Assembly: GCA_001931875.2 (NCBI GenBank)
Contig: MSJH02000699.1
Location: forward strand, 1-64,000
DNA length: 64,000 nt
Source of the DNA: Byssochlamys sp. IMV 00236
Taxonomy: Eukaryota; Ascomycota; Eurotiomycetes; Eurotiales; Thermoascaceae
Direction of reading: 5' to 3'
Positions 1 through 10,843 of the stretch are shown piece after piece. Each line of letters begins with the position of its first letter. Positions within the stretch are counted from its first letter, which is position 1. Below the pieces are notes generated by a model. It saw only the letters and a program-made list of their open reading frames with translations. It was not told the origin of the DNA and searched no databases. The position numbers and the translations under genes were made by a program.

Positions 1-99
1 TTTTTTTTCTTGTTTGATATTTGGGTGAGCTTTGGGGTGTACACAAACAGACCCCCTAACTACAGCGAAGAAGAAAAGAAATAAAACAGTGCCGAACAA

Positions 100-1245
100 A
101 TGCGTCTCTATGCGTTCGGATCTAATGGCTCTGGCCAATTGGGGATCGGGCACGTCGAGGACGTTTCGGTGCCTACGCAATGTCTTTTTGATGATGGTCA
201 TGATAGTCATGATGGTGATGATGGTGGTGATGATGGTGGTGATGATGATGAAGTCCTTCGCATAGCTGCTGGTGGGAATCATACTCTTGTTCTGTTCCGG
301 TCTGGAACTGTTTATGCGGCTGGATGCGATGAGGATGGGAGGTGTGGTGGGTATAAGACGGGTTCGTTGTTGAAGTTTGTGAGGGTGGTTGTTGAAGAAG
401 GAGAAGATGTTGATGGAAAGAAGAAGAAGAAGATTGAGATGTTCAAGCATGTTGCTGCGATGTGGGAGATGACGATCCTTGTCTCGTTGGAAGAAGAAAA
501 GGTGTTCGTCATGGGTTCTGGTGCGAAAGGAGAACTAGGTCTTGGACCTCAGACAACGCGGGCAGTGAAACCGGTCCGGATTCCTGATTTTCCGCCTCGA
601 GGAACGAGGATTGTTTCTATCGCGAGCAGTGTTGGACATGCGGTGGTGGTGTTGTCGAATGGAGATGTATATGGATGGGGTGCGGCGAGAAAAGGGCAGT
701 TAGGAGAATCCGTCAAGGACCAGAAGATTGTCTGGTCGCCGGTGAAGATCGAGAGGATCCATTTCCATGCTACTGATGTGGCGTGCGGGAGGGAATTTAC
801 TGTCATTACGGGGAACAAAGAGCGTGGAGAGTTCGTTATCCTCGGTCCTGCTGGGCTGGATCGTTGGCGGATCTTATCTGATGCTCCTCAGCAGGCAGAC
901 GTAGCTGGGTTTTCACTTGTGGCTGCCAGTTGGAACGGTATCTATATACATGGGAGTAATGGGTCCGTCAAGGCTTGGGGCCGCAATGACAAGGGTCAGC
1001 TTCCGCCACCGGGTCTTCCTAGGTCGAGTAAGATTGCCGTTGGGAGCGAGCACGCGCTTGCGCTGCTTGATGACCAGAAAGTCGTGGCTTTTGGCTGGGG
1101 AGAGCATGGGAACTGTGGTCCAGACACGGATGCACAGGGAAATGTGAATGGTCGATGGAATGAGATTCCGGTTCCTGCCAAAGATGGAGCTAGGGTCGTT
1201 GGTCTCGGAGCTGGTTGCGCTACAAGCTGGATAATTGTGTCCTGA
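100..1245 (+). CDS. RCC1-repeat protein (Ats1-like)
   Basis: Single-exon gene of 381 aa. The protein starts with a typical RCC1 blade (LYAFGSNGSGQLG, residues 3-15). Further blades are recognisable by VFVMGSGAKGELGLG, VYGWGAARKGQLG, VKAWGRNDKGQL and VVAFGWGEHGNCG, which suggests a full beta-propeller. The length and repeat spacing resemble fungal Ats1-type proteins (alpha-tubulin suppressor / RCC1-like), but RCC1 propellers serve many roles and the exact function is inferred. An acidic insert of about 20 residues rich in Asp, Gly and His (about residues 31-51) interrupts the first blade region and is encoded by a GAT/GGT triplet tract. The gene converges on rad9, with 134 bp between stop codons. 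The ATG at 100 was chosen because the first blade starts directly after it. Confidence 0.9.
   Translation: MRLYAFGSNGSGQLGIGHVEDVSVPTQCLFDDGHDSHDGDDGGDDGGDDDEVLRIAAGGNHTLVLFRSGTVYAAGCDEDGRCGGYKTGSLLKFVRVVVEEGEDVDGKKKKKIEMFKHVAAMWEMTILVSLEEEKVFVMGSGAKGELGLGPQTTRAVKPVRIPDFPPRGTRIVSIASSVGHAVVVLSNGDVYGWGAARKGQLGESVKDQKIVWSPVKIERIHFHATDVACGREFTVITGNKERGEFVILGPAGLDRWRILSDAPQQADVAGFSLVAASWNGIYIHGSNGSVKAWGRNDKGQLPPPGLPRSSKIAVGSEHALALLDDQKVVAFGWGEHGNCGPDTDAQGNVNGRWNEIPVPAKDGARVVGLGAGCATSWIIVS
190..252 (+). repeat. GAT/GGT triplet tract inside the RCC1 gene
   Basis: Imperfect trinucleotide repeat of GATGAT and GGTGAT units inside the open reading frame. It encodes a run of Asp and Gly with a few His. 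Because the period is three, slippage would change length without a frameshift. Confidence 0.85.
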
Positions 1246-1379
1246 GAGCAGCTGCAATGACTCAGAGCGCAATGGTGAGGCCTTTCATGGCTGTATGTGC
1301 ATCTCGGATGTCAACACCACCAGCCGAACGGGCTGTCTCGAGAATATACCAAACATGACGTGCTAGGCTCGGTGCTCTT

Positions 1380-3073
1380 TCAATCGAAAAGACCGCGGAT
1401 CTGTTGTTCGTGTCAACACTGCTGTTAGATACTGCAGGTCCCGGCGGATAACCTACCTGTGATATCCGTTGCGTGGGCGGGATCCCCATTTCATCAGCTG
1501 CTGCTGTCTGCTGGTTCTCATCTGGTCTCTGCCCCGGCAAAGTTTCTTGTATTCGCTGATCGAAAGTTGAGTTGAATGTCTCCTGCGGTATATGTCAGTC
1601 AATATACCAGGGGAATAATGTCGAGGCACGTACTTGATCAGCCGTTGCGTCCCATCCGAGCCTATCCTCTGTATCATCATCATAATTGGGTTCATCCCAT
1701 TGTTTGTCATCATCCATTGGAACAAACAAGCTATCATGGTCGATCAATGGCGCGTGTCGCGGTTCTGAGATACTCCTGGATGCAGGCGTAGAAGCCTGTG
1801 TGGGACGTTGTGTTGGCCGACTCGCCGGAGGGGGCATCGATTCCCTCGCAGGAACACTTCGGGAAGTATTGGCTTGCACCGGTCGCGGTGTATTTCTGGC
1901 AGATAGTGCTGATGCTGGGGGTCGTGAAGAGTCTGGTTCCTCGTCATCCACCTCTCCTCTGGTCATCAGCGTAAACTCGCAAGCTATGCCTTCGAACTCA
2001 TAGGCTAAATGCAAAGGACGGCAAGGGCGGATGTATCGAGCAGTGATCGTTGCTTTTGCCGTATCAGCATGAGTGACGACAGCCTTGAAATCCTTGACAA
2101 TGATGGCAACATGAAGATTCTCTTCGACCATAAATTCTTCAAAATCTTTGGTGTCAATAGCAACCGATGTATGCACTGGTTGCTTGAGGATCTCTGCAGT
2201 GGTGTCAGCGAGGTCGCGTAGGTATGTATAGATAGATGACCATAGATCTGACCTTTTCCATCTGTGATCTTCGTTGTGAAACTCGTAAAAATGGCCTTTC
2301 CGTTCTCACTGTAGATATCCAATTGCTCTGCAGATGGGCTAAAGTGATCGATAATTTCCCGTAAAAATCTTGATTCAATCGCCCATCGATTTCTGGTTTT
2401 TGACCTGTCAAACACGGCATGCTGAACAGCAGCACTCTCATACGTAAGTTTGTATGATTTGACAACGCCTGTACAGAATTAGCACTGCCGTTGTAGTCTG
2501 GTGAGAAAGGGCAGCTTTGTGGAAATTTTCATTTCTTACCGTGTCCACATATCATCTTGATGACGAGCCTGCACTCAGCTTCATCCTCATTATCCTGAAG
2601 CTCGACATCACAGCGCTCAATTGCCGTGTCCTTGCCTCGAACGTCATTTGTTCGGCCCTTAAAAACGGAGAGTAACGCCTAATTTGGCAAACGTTAGAAG
2701 TCTATTGTAAATGAGCGATTCAGAGGCTAGTAGTCATCCCTACTTTCAAATATATCTGGCAAGAGAAACGGCCCGATCGGGTTTTCCTTGCTGCCGGATC
2801 ATTTGTCCTTATACTGAATGAGAACTTCTCGAAGAACTTGTCCGCGTCCAAGACGAAGGAAGCATATGCTGTTTTTGACAAGTTAAGAGCACTTAATCGA
2901 AGCTTTCGTGGTTTATGTTAGTTCCGGGGCGTGAAGATAGTCTGCCTCATCAAACTCACCAAGTCATATTCAGCTTCGATAGAAACCGTCTCACTGAACT
3001 TAGCAAGGCAAGTAAGCGCATCGTGGAGCCTGACCAGAGCACTTGGGGCCAGTGAGAAGGATAAAGTGGCCAT
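1380..3073 (-). CDS. rad9: Rad9, subunit of the 9-1-1 DNA damage checkpoint clamp
   Basis: Spliced 444-aa protein. Exons on the minus strand are 3073-2970+10, that is 3073-2960, then 2902-2744, 2678-2540, 2468-2253, 2193-1634, 1582-1457 and 1400-1380 (1335 nt including stop). The N-terminus (MATLSFSLAPSALVRLHDAL) and the following EAEYDL, SKTAYASFVLDADKFFEKF and RKTRSGRFSCQIYLK segments match the PCNA-like domain of Rad9 (about residues 1-285). The tail (286-444) is Ser/Thr/Pro-rich and disordered, as expected for the region phosphorylated in checkpoint signalling. The last 21-nt exon supplies IRGLFD and stop, the usual kind of fungal Rad9 C-terminus; its intron has a CTAAC branch site. In the family, Rad9 with Hus1 and Rad1 forms the clamp that activates ATR/Mec1-type kinases in the nucleus. 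It is transcribed divergently from the F-box gene (341 bp apart). Confidence 0.93.
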
Positions 3074-3414
3074 ATTGAAGGCGATTCCTTGTCATCAATA
3101 ATGAGATATTCTGGAATCTCCGTGCTACATTTACCCACGCTGCTGTTACAAAATGCCCACGGAAACAGGCTAAAGTATCATCGAATAAGCACAGACTAAC
3201 CTGGAGTACTTCTCGACCTTTCAAGCACAGCGGAGGTTCCAGATGCCAACTCGTGGCTTGCTTATCTAATCTCCGCTGCACGCGTCGGGCGCGTCCAGAC
3301 CTCATCCCAGGAGCGAGCAGCAACCTCCTTGTGGAATCATGTTTTGGATAATCTGCTGATTATCGGGACTGCTGCCTGCAAATTTGTGTTTTATTTCTTG
3401 AGAACGTGGCGAGA
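3074..3414. promoter_or_regulatory. Shared upstream region of rad9 and the F-box/LRR gene
   Basis: 341 bp between two divergent start codons. Both promoters must lie here, or reach into the neighbouring gene. No TATA box or other site was recognised with confidence. Confidence 0.4.
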
Positions 3415-5451
3415 ATGGCGGTGGTGTTACCCAGTGATGTTTGGTATATCATCTTGGGCTTCTTAAAGGCCGAGAGAGACTATAATACCATATTTCAATG
3501 CGCCGTATCATCTCACATCTTGACGGAGCCAGCGATTACTGTTCTATATCAGTAAGCATGTGTACCTGTGTGTTGCAAAAGGAATTCTTCGCATCGCTGA
3601 ACGGTCTCCCAGATTGTATGACACCTCGCCGGTCACAGGCGGCGGACCAGAAGACGAACAATTTAAATCAAGAAGGACGGCAGTCTCTTTAGCAAGCGCC
3701 AGAAGCGAACAGGATGCTGTTGTCAGGAAATGGGCCCTTATGTGGCGCTCGATTATCTTGTCGACTTTCGACAAAACATACTTGCCCTACTACAGTTACA
3801 TCCGTGAGCTGGATCTCACGGACCTAACGAACCTAATCAGCGATTCCAGATTCACTGGGAAGATCAGAGAGTACGACATTTCAATATCTCCTCGTGTCCC
3901 TGTTGGATCGCTAATCATGTGCAGTGAGTTTTTCTCTGGGGTGCTCGGAGACTACGCCTTCCGAGACCAGGCAGAGTACGAGCTAAAGGGAAATAAGCGT
4001 CTGCGTTCTTCCAAGTCATCTATCGACACAGCAGCTATTGGGGAAAGACTGGGTGCAGGTTAGTGCTTTCTACTTTGAAGGGCGGTTCTAGCTCAATTGG
4101 TCTACATGTCTAAGCTAACTCAATCTCAGCTATTGTCAAAAAAGCAACAGGAGTCAGGGAATTGTCAGGAAACGGTGAGCTCCAGTTTGGGAACTTAATA
4201 GAAAGTCGAGTCACTTGCTGAATGTAGCTACAGTTTCACCTTCGTCGCTTTCTGAATGGGTTCGGGGATTGGCCCAATTGCAAGCGCTGTCACTATGGTC
4301 AGGGAACGCTTTAAGTCAGCAGGCTGAAGTCGAGATCAAGGCTCATTGTCCAGAGTTCAGGAAATTAACCTTGTTCAGATGGTATGTCAGATATTCACCA
4401 TGCGCGTTCTCATTTCTCACGGTTTGCCACAGGATGGATTCTCCGACGGATAAGGCAGAGTTGACATGCGAACGCTTTCTGAATGGGCTCCGACCACATA
4501 GCCTAGAATATTTCGAAGTAATCAGTCTGTCTCAACTGGGCCCACGCTCGATCAAGGCATTCAGTAACCATTTGGATTCACTCACGGAGCTCAAGTTGAC
4601 AAGCCTACAAATTGACGCGATTGCGGAACTTCCTTCCCTCACATCGCCTCCGGCGCTGAGAGTTTTAGCTCTAACAGACTCTGCCCCGGCATTAAGGGAC
4701 GAAAAGTTTTATTCAATTGTGAGAGATGTCGCGGAATGGATGTGCTCCTGCAAAAATCTAAGGCTGCTAGCACTTCGAAGATTTCTTGATGACCCGGCCC
4801 TCTTATCGCAGGCGCTCAGCGATGATAGGTTGCGGTTGACCAAACTCTCAGTGGAAGGATACACGATGCAAACAAGTCGTGCGTTCCACGAGGCTTTGGC
4901 TTCTCAGACTTCCTTGCAGAGCCTGTACCTTCAAGGTGATTCTTCCGAGTTTCCTGATGATCAGGCGATCCTTGTCCAAGCTCTGGGACAACTCAGCAAC
5001 CTCCGCGAGCTCGAATTAAAAGATATCTCGGAGAATTTCACCCCAGATCACGTAATAACGCTCACACCATACCTTCCCCAGTTGGAACGTCTCTGGATAA
5101 GTGGACACGACTTCGATGACGAAGTGTGGAATGCATTCTTAGCCCTGCCTAAGCTACGCGTCTTAATTATTCATGCTCTAAGTGACTTTACGGCTGAAGG
5201 CATCCTGGACTTTATATCGCAGTTGGGACCCGGCAATAGAGGTCTGCACTTGTCGATACTAAACGCACTGTCAGATGCCAATATCACAGAGGAAGCACAA
5301 ACAGTAATAGGCGAGACATTAGCACAGAATTTGGGTGGGACTTTTGATTTTGGCCTTGCCCAAGGTAAGAATTCCTATCCAGTGCAAATCTGATGTGGAG
5401 CTAATACGGTTTCTAGAGGAGTACACGGACTCCGAGTCGGAAGAAGATTAA
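3415..5451 (+). CDS. F-box/leucine-rich-repeat-like protein
   Basis: Modelled as six exons: 3415-3551, 3613-4058, 4130-4174, 4228-4381, 4433-5364 and 5417-5451, giving 582 aa. The N-terminus (VLPSDVWYIILGFL, then a hydrophobic stretch ending ILTEPAITVLYQLYDTSPVT) has the shape of the F-box-like start of a large Aspergillus family with C-terminal leucine-rich repeats. Irregular LRR-like segments follow: LREL, LQSLYLQG, LRELELKDIS and LERLWISGHDF. The C-terminus is acidic (EEYTDSESEED). The internal 51-nt intron 4382-4432 has good splice sites but is also open in frame, so a 599-aa form is possible. Family members are thought to recruit substrates to SCF ubiquitin ligases; the substrate is unknown and the role here is inferred. 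Confidence 0.78.
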
Positions 5452-5880
5452 TGCTTTTGTCTACAGAACTTGGGGTTTCACCTACCACCTAGACAGCTAG
5501 GTATAATCTTAGTCTAGTCTGTGTCCATTAGCATACCTAGAAATTCTGTGTTATCTTGAGTCGTGTAACAATCTGTCAGAATACAAACTCGGTGTCGAGT
5601 GGATTGGACTAAACGGGTAATATCGCGTATTGCGGGTAAAAAAAACCACTTAAGAAGCTCGGCGGAGAAACGCGTTGTGGTCGCGTCTCGATACTTACGG
5701 ATTACGGCCCGCAGCGCGTCCACATTCCTTCGCGTATCCCAGGACAAGCGCCCCCGTCAAGTTCTCCCTCCCATCTCAAGTCCACAGGCCAGACCTCATC
5801 AAATTGAGGTCATTCAAACCACTTTTTGATATATCTATTTCGAATACATGGAGTGAATTCCCACTTCATCTGTTCTCGCA
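5452..5880. other. Intergenic region upstream of pol1
   Basis: 429 bp between the F-box gene and the pol1 start. It holds the pol1 promoter and leader. A short run of A at 5640-5646 and several ACGCGT-like or CGCG sites are visible, but no motif was assigned with confidence. Confidence 0.35.
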
Positions 5881-8800
5881 ATGGCTTCTGCACGTGCGAA
5901 ATTGGCAGAGCTAAGAGCTCTTCGTGCTGCGGGAAAGAAACGTTTGTCGACATATGAAGTCGAAGATCAAGGAGATATCTACGAAGAAGTCGACGATGAG
6001 GGTTACAAGAAGGTTGTCAGGCAGCGCCTAGACCAGGATGATTTTGTCGTCGACGACAATGGTGCTGGATACGCGGATGATGGCCGCGAAGAATGGAACG
6101 ATGATCGCATGGTAGACAGCGGCAGCGAAGACGACCTACCGCCGACAAGCAAGGCCGCCAAAAGGAAACGAGAAGAGGAGAAGCAGAGGAAGGAGAGACA
6201 GAATAATGGCATATCCAAATATTTCAATAGCGGCGCTGCAGCGTCTGCTCCCAAGCCGAAAGTGAGTTTCTGCGCGTTCGGGCCCGAATACCTGAACCCA
6301 TCAACTAACTAGCTACTCGTCACAGCCCGTTGTCACAGCTGAAGATGAAGCCTTCATGGCTGATCTCCTTGGCGAAGTCGACACCAACGTTGTCCCCAAG
6401 CATGTGCCGAGTAAAAGTGTGCTCAAGTCTGAGGCGCGACGGAAAGTCCGAATCCTTTCTCCGCCCTTATCAGCGACGCCACATTCGAACAAGCCGATCA
6501 GAAGAAATGGGAACGGTACTCCTTACCCGGCGGTCAAAGAACAGCCCAGCTTGGATTTTGACGATGACGATGGACCTCTTCCGGCCGGCGGAGAAGACGA
6601 CGAGAACATCCCCGTTAGCGACGTCCCAATGAGCGACGCAATGCCATCCTCTCCCGTGGTCAAGGCAGTCGAGAGGAAGATCACGGTTCCCGTGAAGATT
6701 GAAGAGGAGGAAGAGGATGACGATTTGATGGACATCGCCCAAGCTACGGCCAACAGTGACGCTAAAGTCGCCAACGTGAATATGACCGGAAGTCGACCCC
6801 CTCCGAAGATCAAGAAAGAAGCCTACCCGTCGCCTACCAGCTCTTCTCCCCCTAGAGTAACATCCGACGTTGTTGATGCATCATGGAACAATGTCACGAG
6901 CAAACTTAATGTGCTCAGTAGCCCCGCAACGGAAACCCGTACTTTCGGGAAAGTCCGATCTGAGGATGTTGTCGAAGAGGATGGAAGTGTGCGAATGTTC
7001 TGGCTAGATTATACGGAGGTCAATGGTAGCCTGTGTCTCTTCGGAAAGGTCAGAAACAAGCGTACGGGCCAATACGTCAGTTCCTTCGTGAAGGTAGACA
7101 ACATCCTGCGCAAGCTTTTCTTCCTGCCGCGTGAATACAGACAAAAAAACGGCAAGGACACGGATGAAGAAGTCGATATGGAGGACGTCTATCAGGAAGT
7201 CGATCAGATGATGTCCAGGCTGAAAGTCGGCATGCATAAGATCAAGCCGTGCACACGAAAATACGCATTCGAACTTCCTGGCATTCCAAAGGAAGCAGAC
7301 TATCTAAAGTTGTTATACCCGTATGACAAGCCTGCTTTGCCCATGGACGTCAAGGGCGAAACGTTTTCCCATGTGTTCGGTACAAATACTGCCCTTTTCG
7401 AACAGTTTGTGCTCTGGAAGAACATTATGGGCCCTTGCTGGCTTAAACTCGAAGGGGCAGACTTCTCAGCTGTCAACAACGCTTCCTGGTGCAAATTTGA
7501 ATGTCTAGTTTCTAAGCCAGCACTTATCAATCCTCTTCCCGACTCCGAGAGCATGGAGACACCCGGCCTGACGCTTATGAGTCTTGCCTTCAGGACCCAG
7601 CTTAATGTCAAGGAGAACAAGCAGGAGATCATCGTGGCAAGTGCCAGAGTGTATGAAAATGTATCGCTCAGCGACACAACACCCCCAGAGAAACTCCCTT
7701 GCAAAACATTCACCGTGATGCGTCCTGCTGGGTCCGCGTATCCACTTGGCTTCGAGGCGGAAACGCGCAAACAGCGAGGAACTTATATGCTAGAGAAGAG
7801 CGAACAATTCCTTCTGAGCAAATTCCTCGCTTTATTCGAGAGAATGGATCCTGATGTTCTGATGGGTCACCAACTTCAGGAGGTCGATCTCAGCATTTTA
7901 CTGAATCGACTTCGGGAAAAGAAGACTCCTGGTTGGCACCGTATTGGTCGCTTGAAGCGCGGTGACTGGCCGAAGAACTTCAATAGAGGCGGAGGCTTCT
8001 TTGCAGAAAGACACTTGATTGCTGGTCGACTGATGTGTGACCTTGCAAACGACATGGGAAAGGTAAGCTGCCCGAAAAATTGAGCTTTGTTTCAAGTTCT
8101 GACAATCGATAGTCCCTGATGATGAAGTGTCAATCCTGGAGTTTGACTGAAATGTGCCAACTCTATCTGGGAGAAGGCGATGTCCGTCGGGACTTGGATA
8201 GCGATGCAGCGCTGAAGACTTGGGCAACCACAAAGGAAGGTCTCATGAACTTTCTCAGCCACTGCGAAGCGGATACTTATTTCATCTCTGCTCTGGTTCT
8301 ACGCCTGCAAATGCTTTCGCTGACCAAAGTCCTTACCAATCTGGCGGGTAATTCCTGGGCCAGGACCCTTAGCGGTACTAGGGCAGAAAGAAACGAGTAC
8401 ATTCTGCTCCACGAGTTTCACCGCAACAAATATATCTGCCCTGACAAGTACTCGAACAGGCAGCAGCAGAAAAATGAGGAGAAGCTCTTGGACGGTGAAG
8501 ATGACACCGTCGACAAGAAGAAAAAGGATAAGTACAAGGGTGGTCTCGTGTTCGAACCAGAAAAGGGTCTCTACGACAAGTTTATCTTGGTCATGGACTT
8601 CAATAGTTTGTATCCCAGTATTATTCAAGAGTTCAACATTTGCTTCACGACTGTGGATCGAACAGAAACTGTATGTCCATGCCACATCCCCTCGTCCCCT
8701 CATCAATTGCGCTAACTGGTGGTTCCAGGCCCAGAACGAGAATGAGGAGAAGGTACCTGAAGTGCCGTCATCGGATCAACCACAGGGTATCTTGCCTCGT

Positions 8801-10504
8801 CTGATTGCAACCCTTGTCAATCGTCGACGAGAGGTGAAGAAGTTGATGAAGGACAAGCGCGCTACTGCAGAAGAACTTGCACTGTGGGACACGAAACAGC
8901 TGGCTTTGAAGCTGACTGCTAACTCCATGTACGGATGTTTGGGATATACTCAGTCACGTTTCTACGCGCGTCCTCTAGCTATGCTCACCACCTTCAAGGG
9001 ACGTGAGATTCTTAGGAGTACGAAGGATCTCGCCGAGAGCAAGCAGCTGAGGGTCATCTATGGTGATACTGATTCCGTCATGATTAACACCAACATGGAC
9101 AACGTCAGCGATGCGCTCAAGGTCGGTGAAGACTTCAAGAAGTCGGTCAACGAGCGATACAGGCTCCTGGAGATCGATATCGACAACATCTTCCGTCGTC
9201 TCCTGTTGCATGCAAAGAAAAAGTATGCTGCGATCAACATGACTGAGGTTGACGGCAAGTATGTCGACAAGCTCGAGGTGAAGGGATTGGATATGAAGAG
9301 ACGTGAGTACTGTGCGCTGTCCAAGGAGGTTTCGTCGAGACTCTTGAATGAGGTCCTCTCTGGAGAAGACCAAGAGATTGTCCTCAATAAAGTGCATGAC
9401 TACCTGCAAGACATCGCTGCCAAGATGAGGGAGTACACAATCCCTGTCCAGAAATATGTCATCTACACGGTATGTATCTGTTTCAGTAGCTCTCCCAAGC
9501 AAGGCTAATCAGAGACACAGAAACTGTCTAAGCGGCCCGATGAATATCCCAACAAAGAAACGATGCCTCCGGCGCAGGTCGCTCTCCGCGAAATCGCTCG
9601 TGGAAAGACTGTGCGCCCGAACGACGTTATCTCATATATTGTCACCAATGGCGATTCTGAAACAGCGTCTCTCCCCCCTGCGAAACGCTCATATACCCTT
9701 CAAGATGTTATTAAGCCCGACTCGGGTCTGAAACCCGACGTCGAGTATTATCTTCTCAAGCAGATCTTCCCACCTATCGAGCGTCTTTGTGCCCCTATTC
9801 CTGGAACAGACGCCGTCCGTCTCGCTGAGTGTCTCGGTCTCGACGTGCGCAAATACCAGATCAATTCGTCTATTTCGAATCAACAGCAGAATAATGAGAT
9901 CTTCCCATTGGAATCGCAGATTCCGGATGCTGTACGATTCCAGAATGTGGCTCGATTGACGCTCCGCTGCCGATTCTGTCAAGAGCGCTCAATGTTCGAA
10001 GGGCTCGCCACATCCTCCCACATGTGCACGCCCAACGGACTCGTCTGTCCTAACCCAAGTTGCGCCAAGCCATTTTCGACGCTATCCGTAGTTGCTCAGG
10101 TTGAGAGTCAGATTCGAGCTCAAACAGCCAAATACTACGAAGGATGGCTTGTGTGTGATGACCCCTCTTGTGGCAACCGAACACGGCAGATCAGTGTCTA
10201 CGGTCACCGCTGCTTAGGTCCTCGTGGACGCGCTGAAGGGTGCCTTGGCCGTATGACGTATGAATACTCCGAGAAGCAAATGTACAACCAGCTTCTCTAT
10301 TTCGCTGGTCTGTGGGATGTTGACAAGGCTAAGGTTGCTGCTGGAAAAGAGCAAGGGGGTGAAAAGAAAGATAGCGTCATGGCTTTGGCTGAATGGAATA
10401 GGGTTCGCTTCGAGACCGTTAAAGAGGTCGTCAATGGCTACCTGAAGAAGTGTGGACGACAATGGGTCGAGATGGATAGTCTGTTTAGTTTCATGTCGGC
10501 TTAG
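5881..10504 (+). CDS. pol1: DNA polymerase alpha catalytic subunit
   Basis: Five exons (5881-6261, 6326-8062, 8113-8670, 8729-9469, 9521-10504) encode 1466 aa, the usual length for Pol1. The N-terminus ([18 protein letters not shown]) is the conserved pol alpha N-terminal motif, followed by an acidic disordered linker. The family B polymerase core shows motif A (DFNSLYPSI, Asp at 868), motif B (KLTANSMYG, about 950-960) and motif C (YGDTDS, 1003-1008). The C-terminal domain has two Cys4 clusters: C1289, C1292, C1315, C1320, and C1351, C1356, C1370, C1380. These bind the B subunit and, in related enzymes, metal. The exonuclease-like domain (around [16 protein letters not shown]) is present but, as known for this family, is inactive as a proofreader. 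With primase, the enzyme starts Okazaki fragments in the nucleus. Confidence 0.98.
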
Positions 10505-10843
10505 TCTGCGGGCGGCGCTAATTGGGTTGACGTCGTTATGAAAGCGCATGTATTCATCGGCGTTGGAATCGGAAGTCTAACTGGCATATAATAATGTACA
10601 TAGCGTTGTTATCGATGGGCACGGCGCGGATAATATTTATTGAACTATTGGATCTATGATGTTTTCTACTGAAATCGTAACCGCAAATAATAATGCCGTC
10701 CCACTTCACCGGCAGGATATGATAATTTGGACCCGCTCATCGAATGGCCGCGCGATCGAGCAGTGCTTGCGGCCCGTACTAAGTAGGAACTTCCAACTAA
10801 AGCTAGCATATGTCAAGTTCAGTTCTATCAAGACATACCCAAG
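10505..10843. other. Intergenic region pol1-thi20
   Basis: 339 bp holding the pol1 3' end and the thi20 promoter. I looked for a TPP riboswitch core (CTGAGA element paired with a later GATAATGCCAGCG-like element) and saw none. Confidence 0.4.

Noticed and set aside
10505..10843. Possible TPP riboswitch upstream of the thiamine gene thi20
   Set aside because: Neither the CTGAGA element nor the paired downstream core was found in the leader or first intron.
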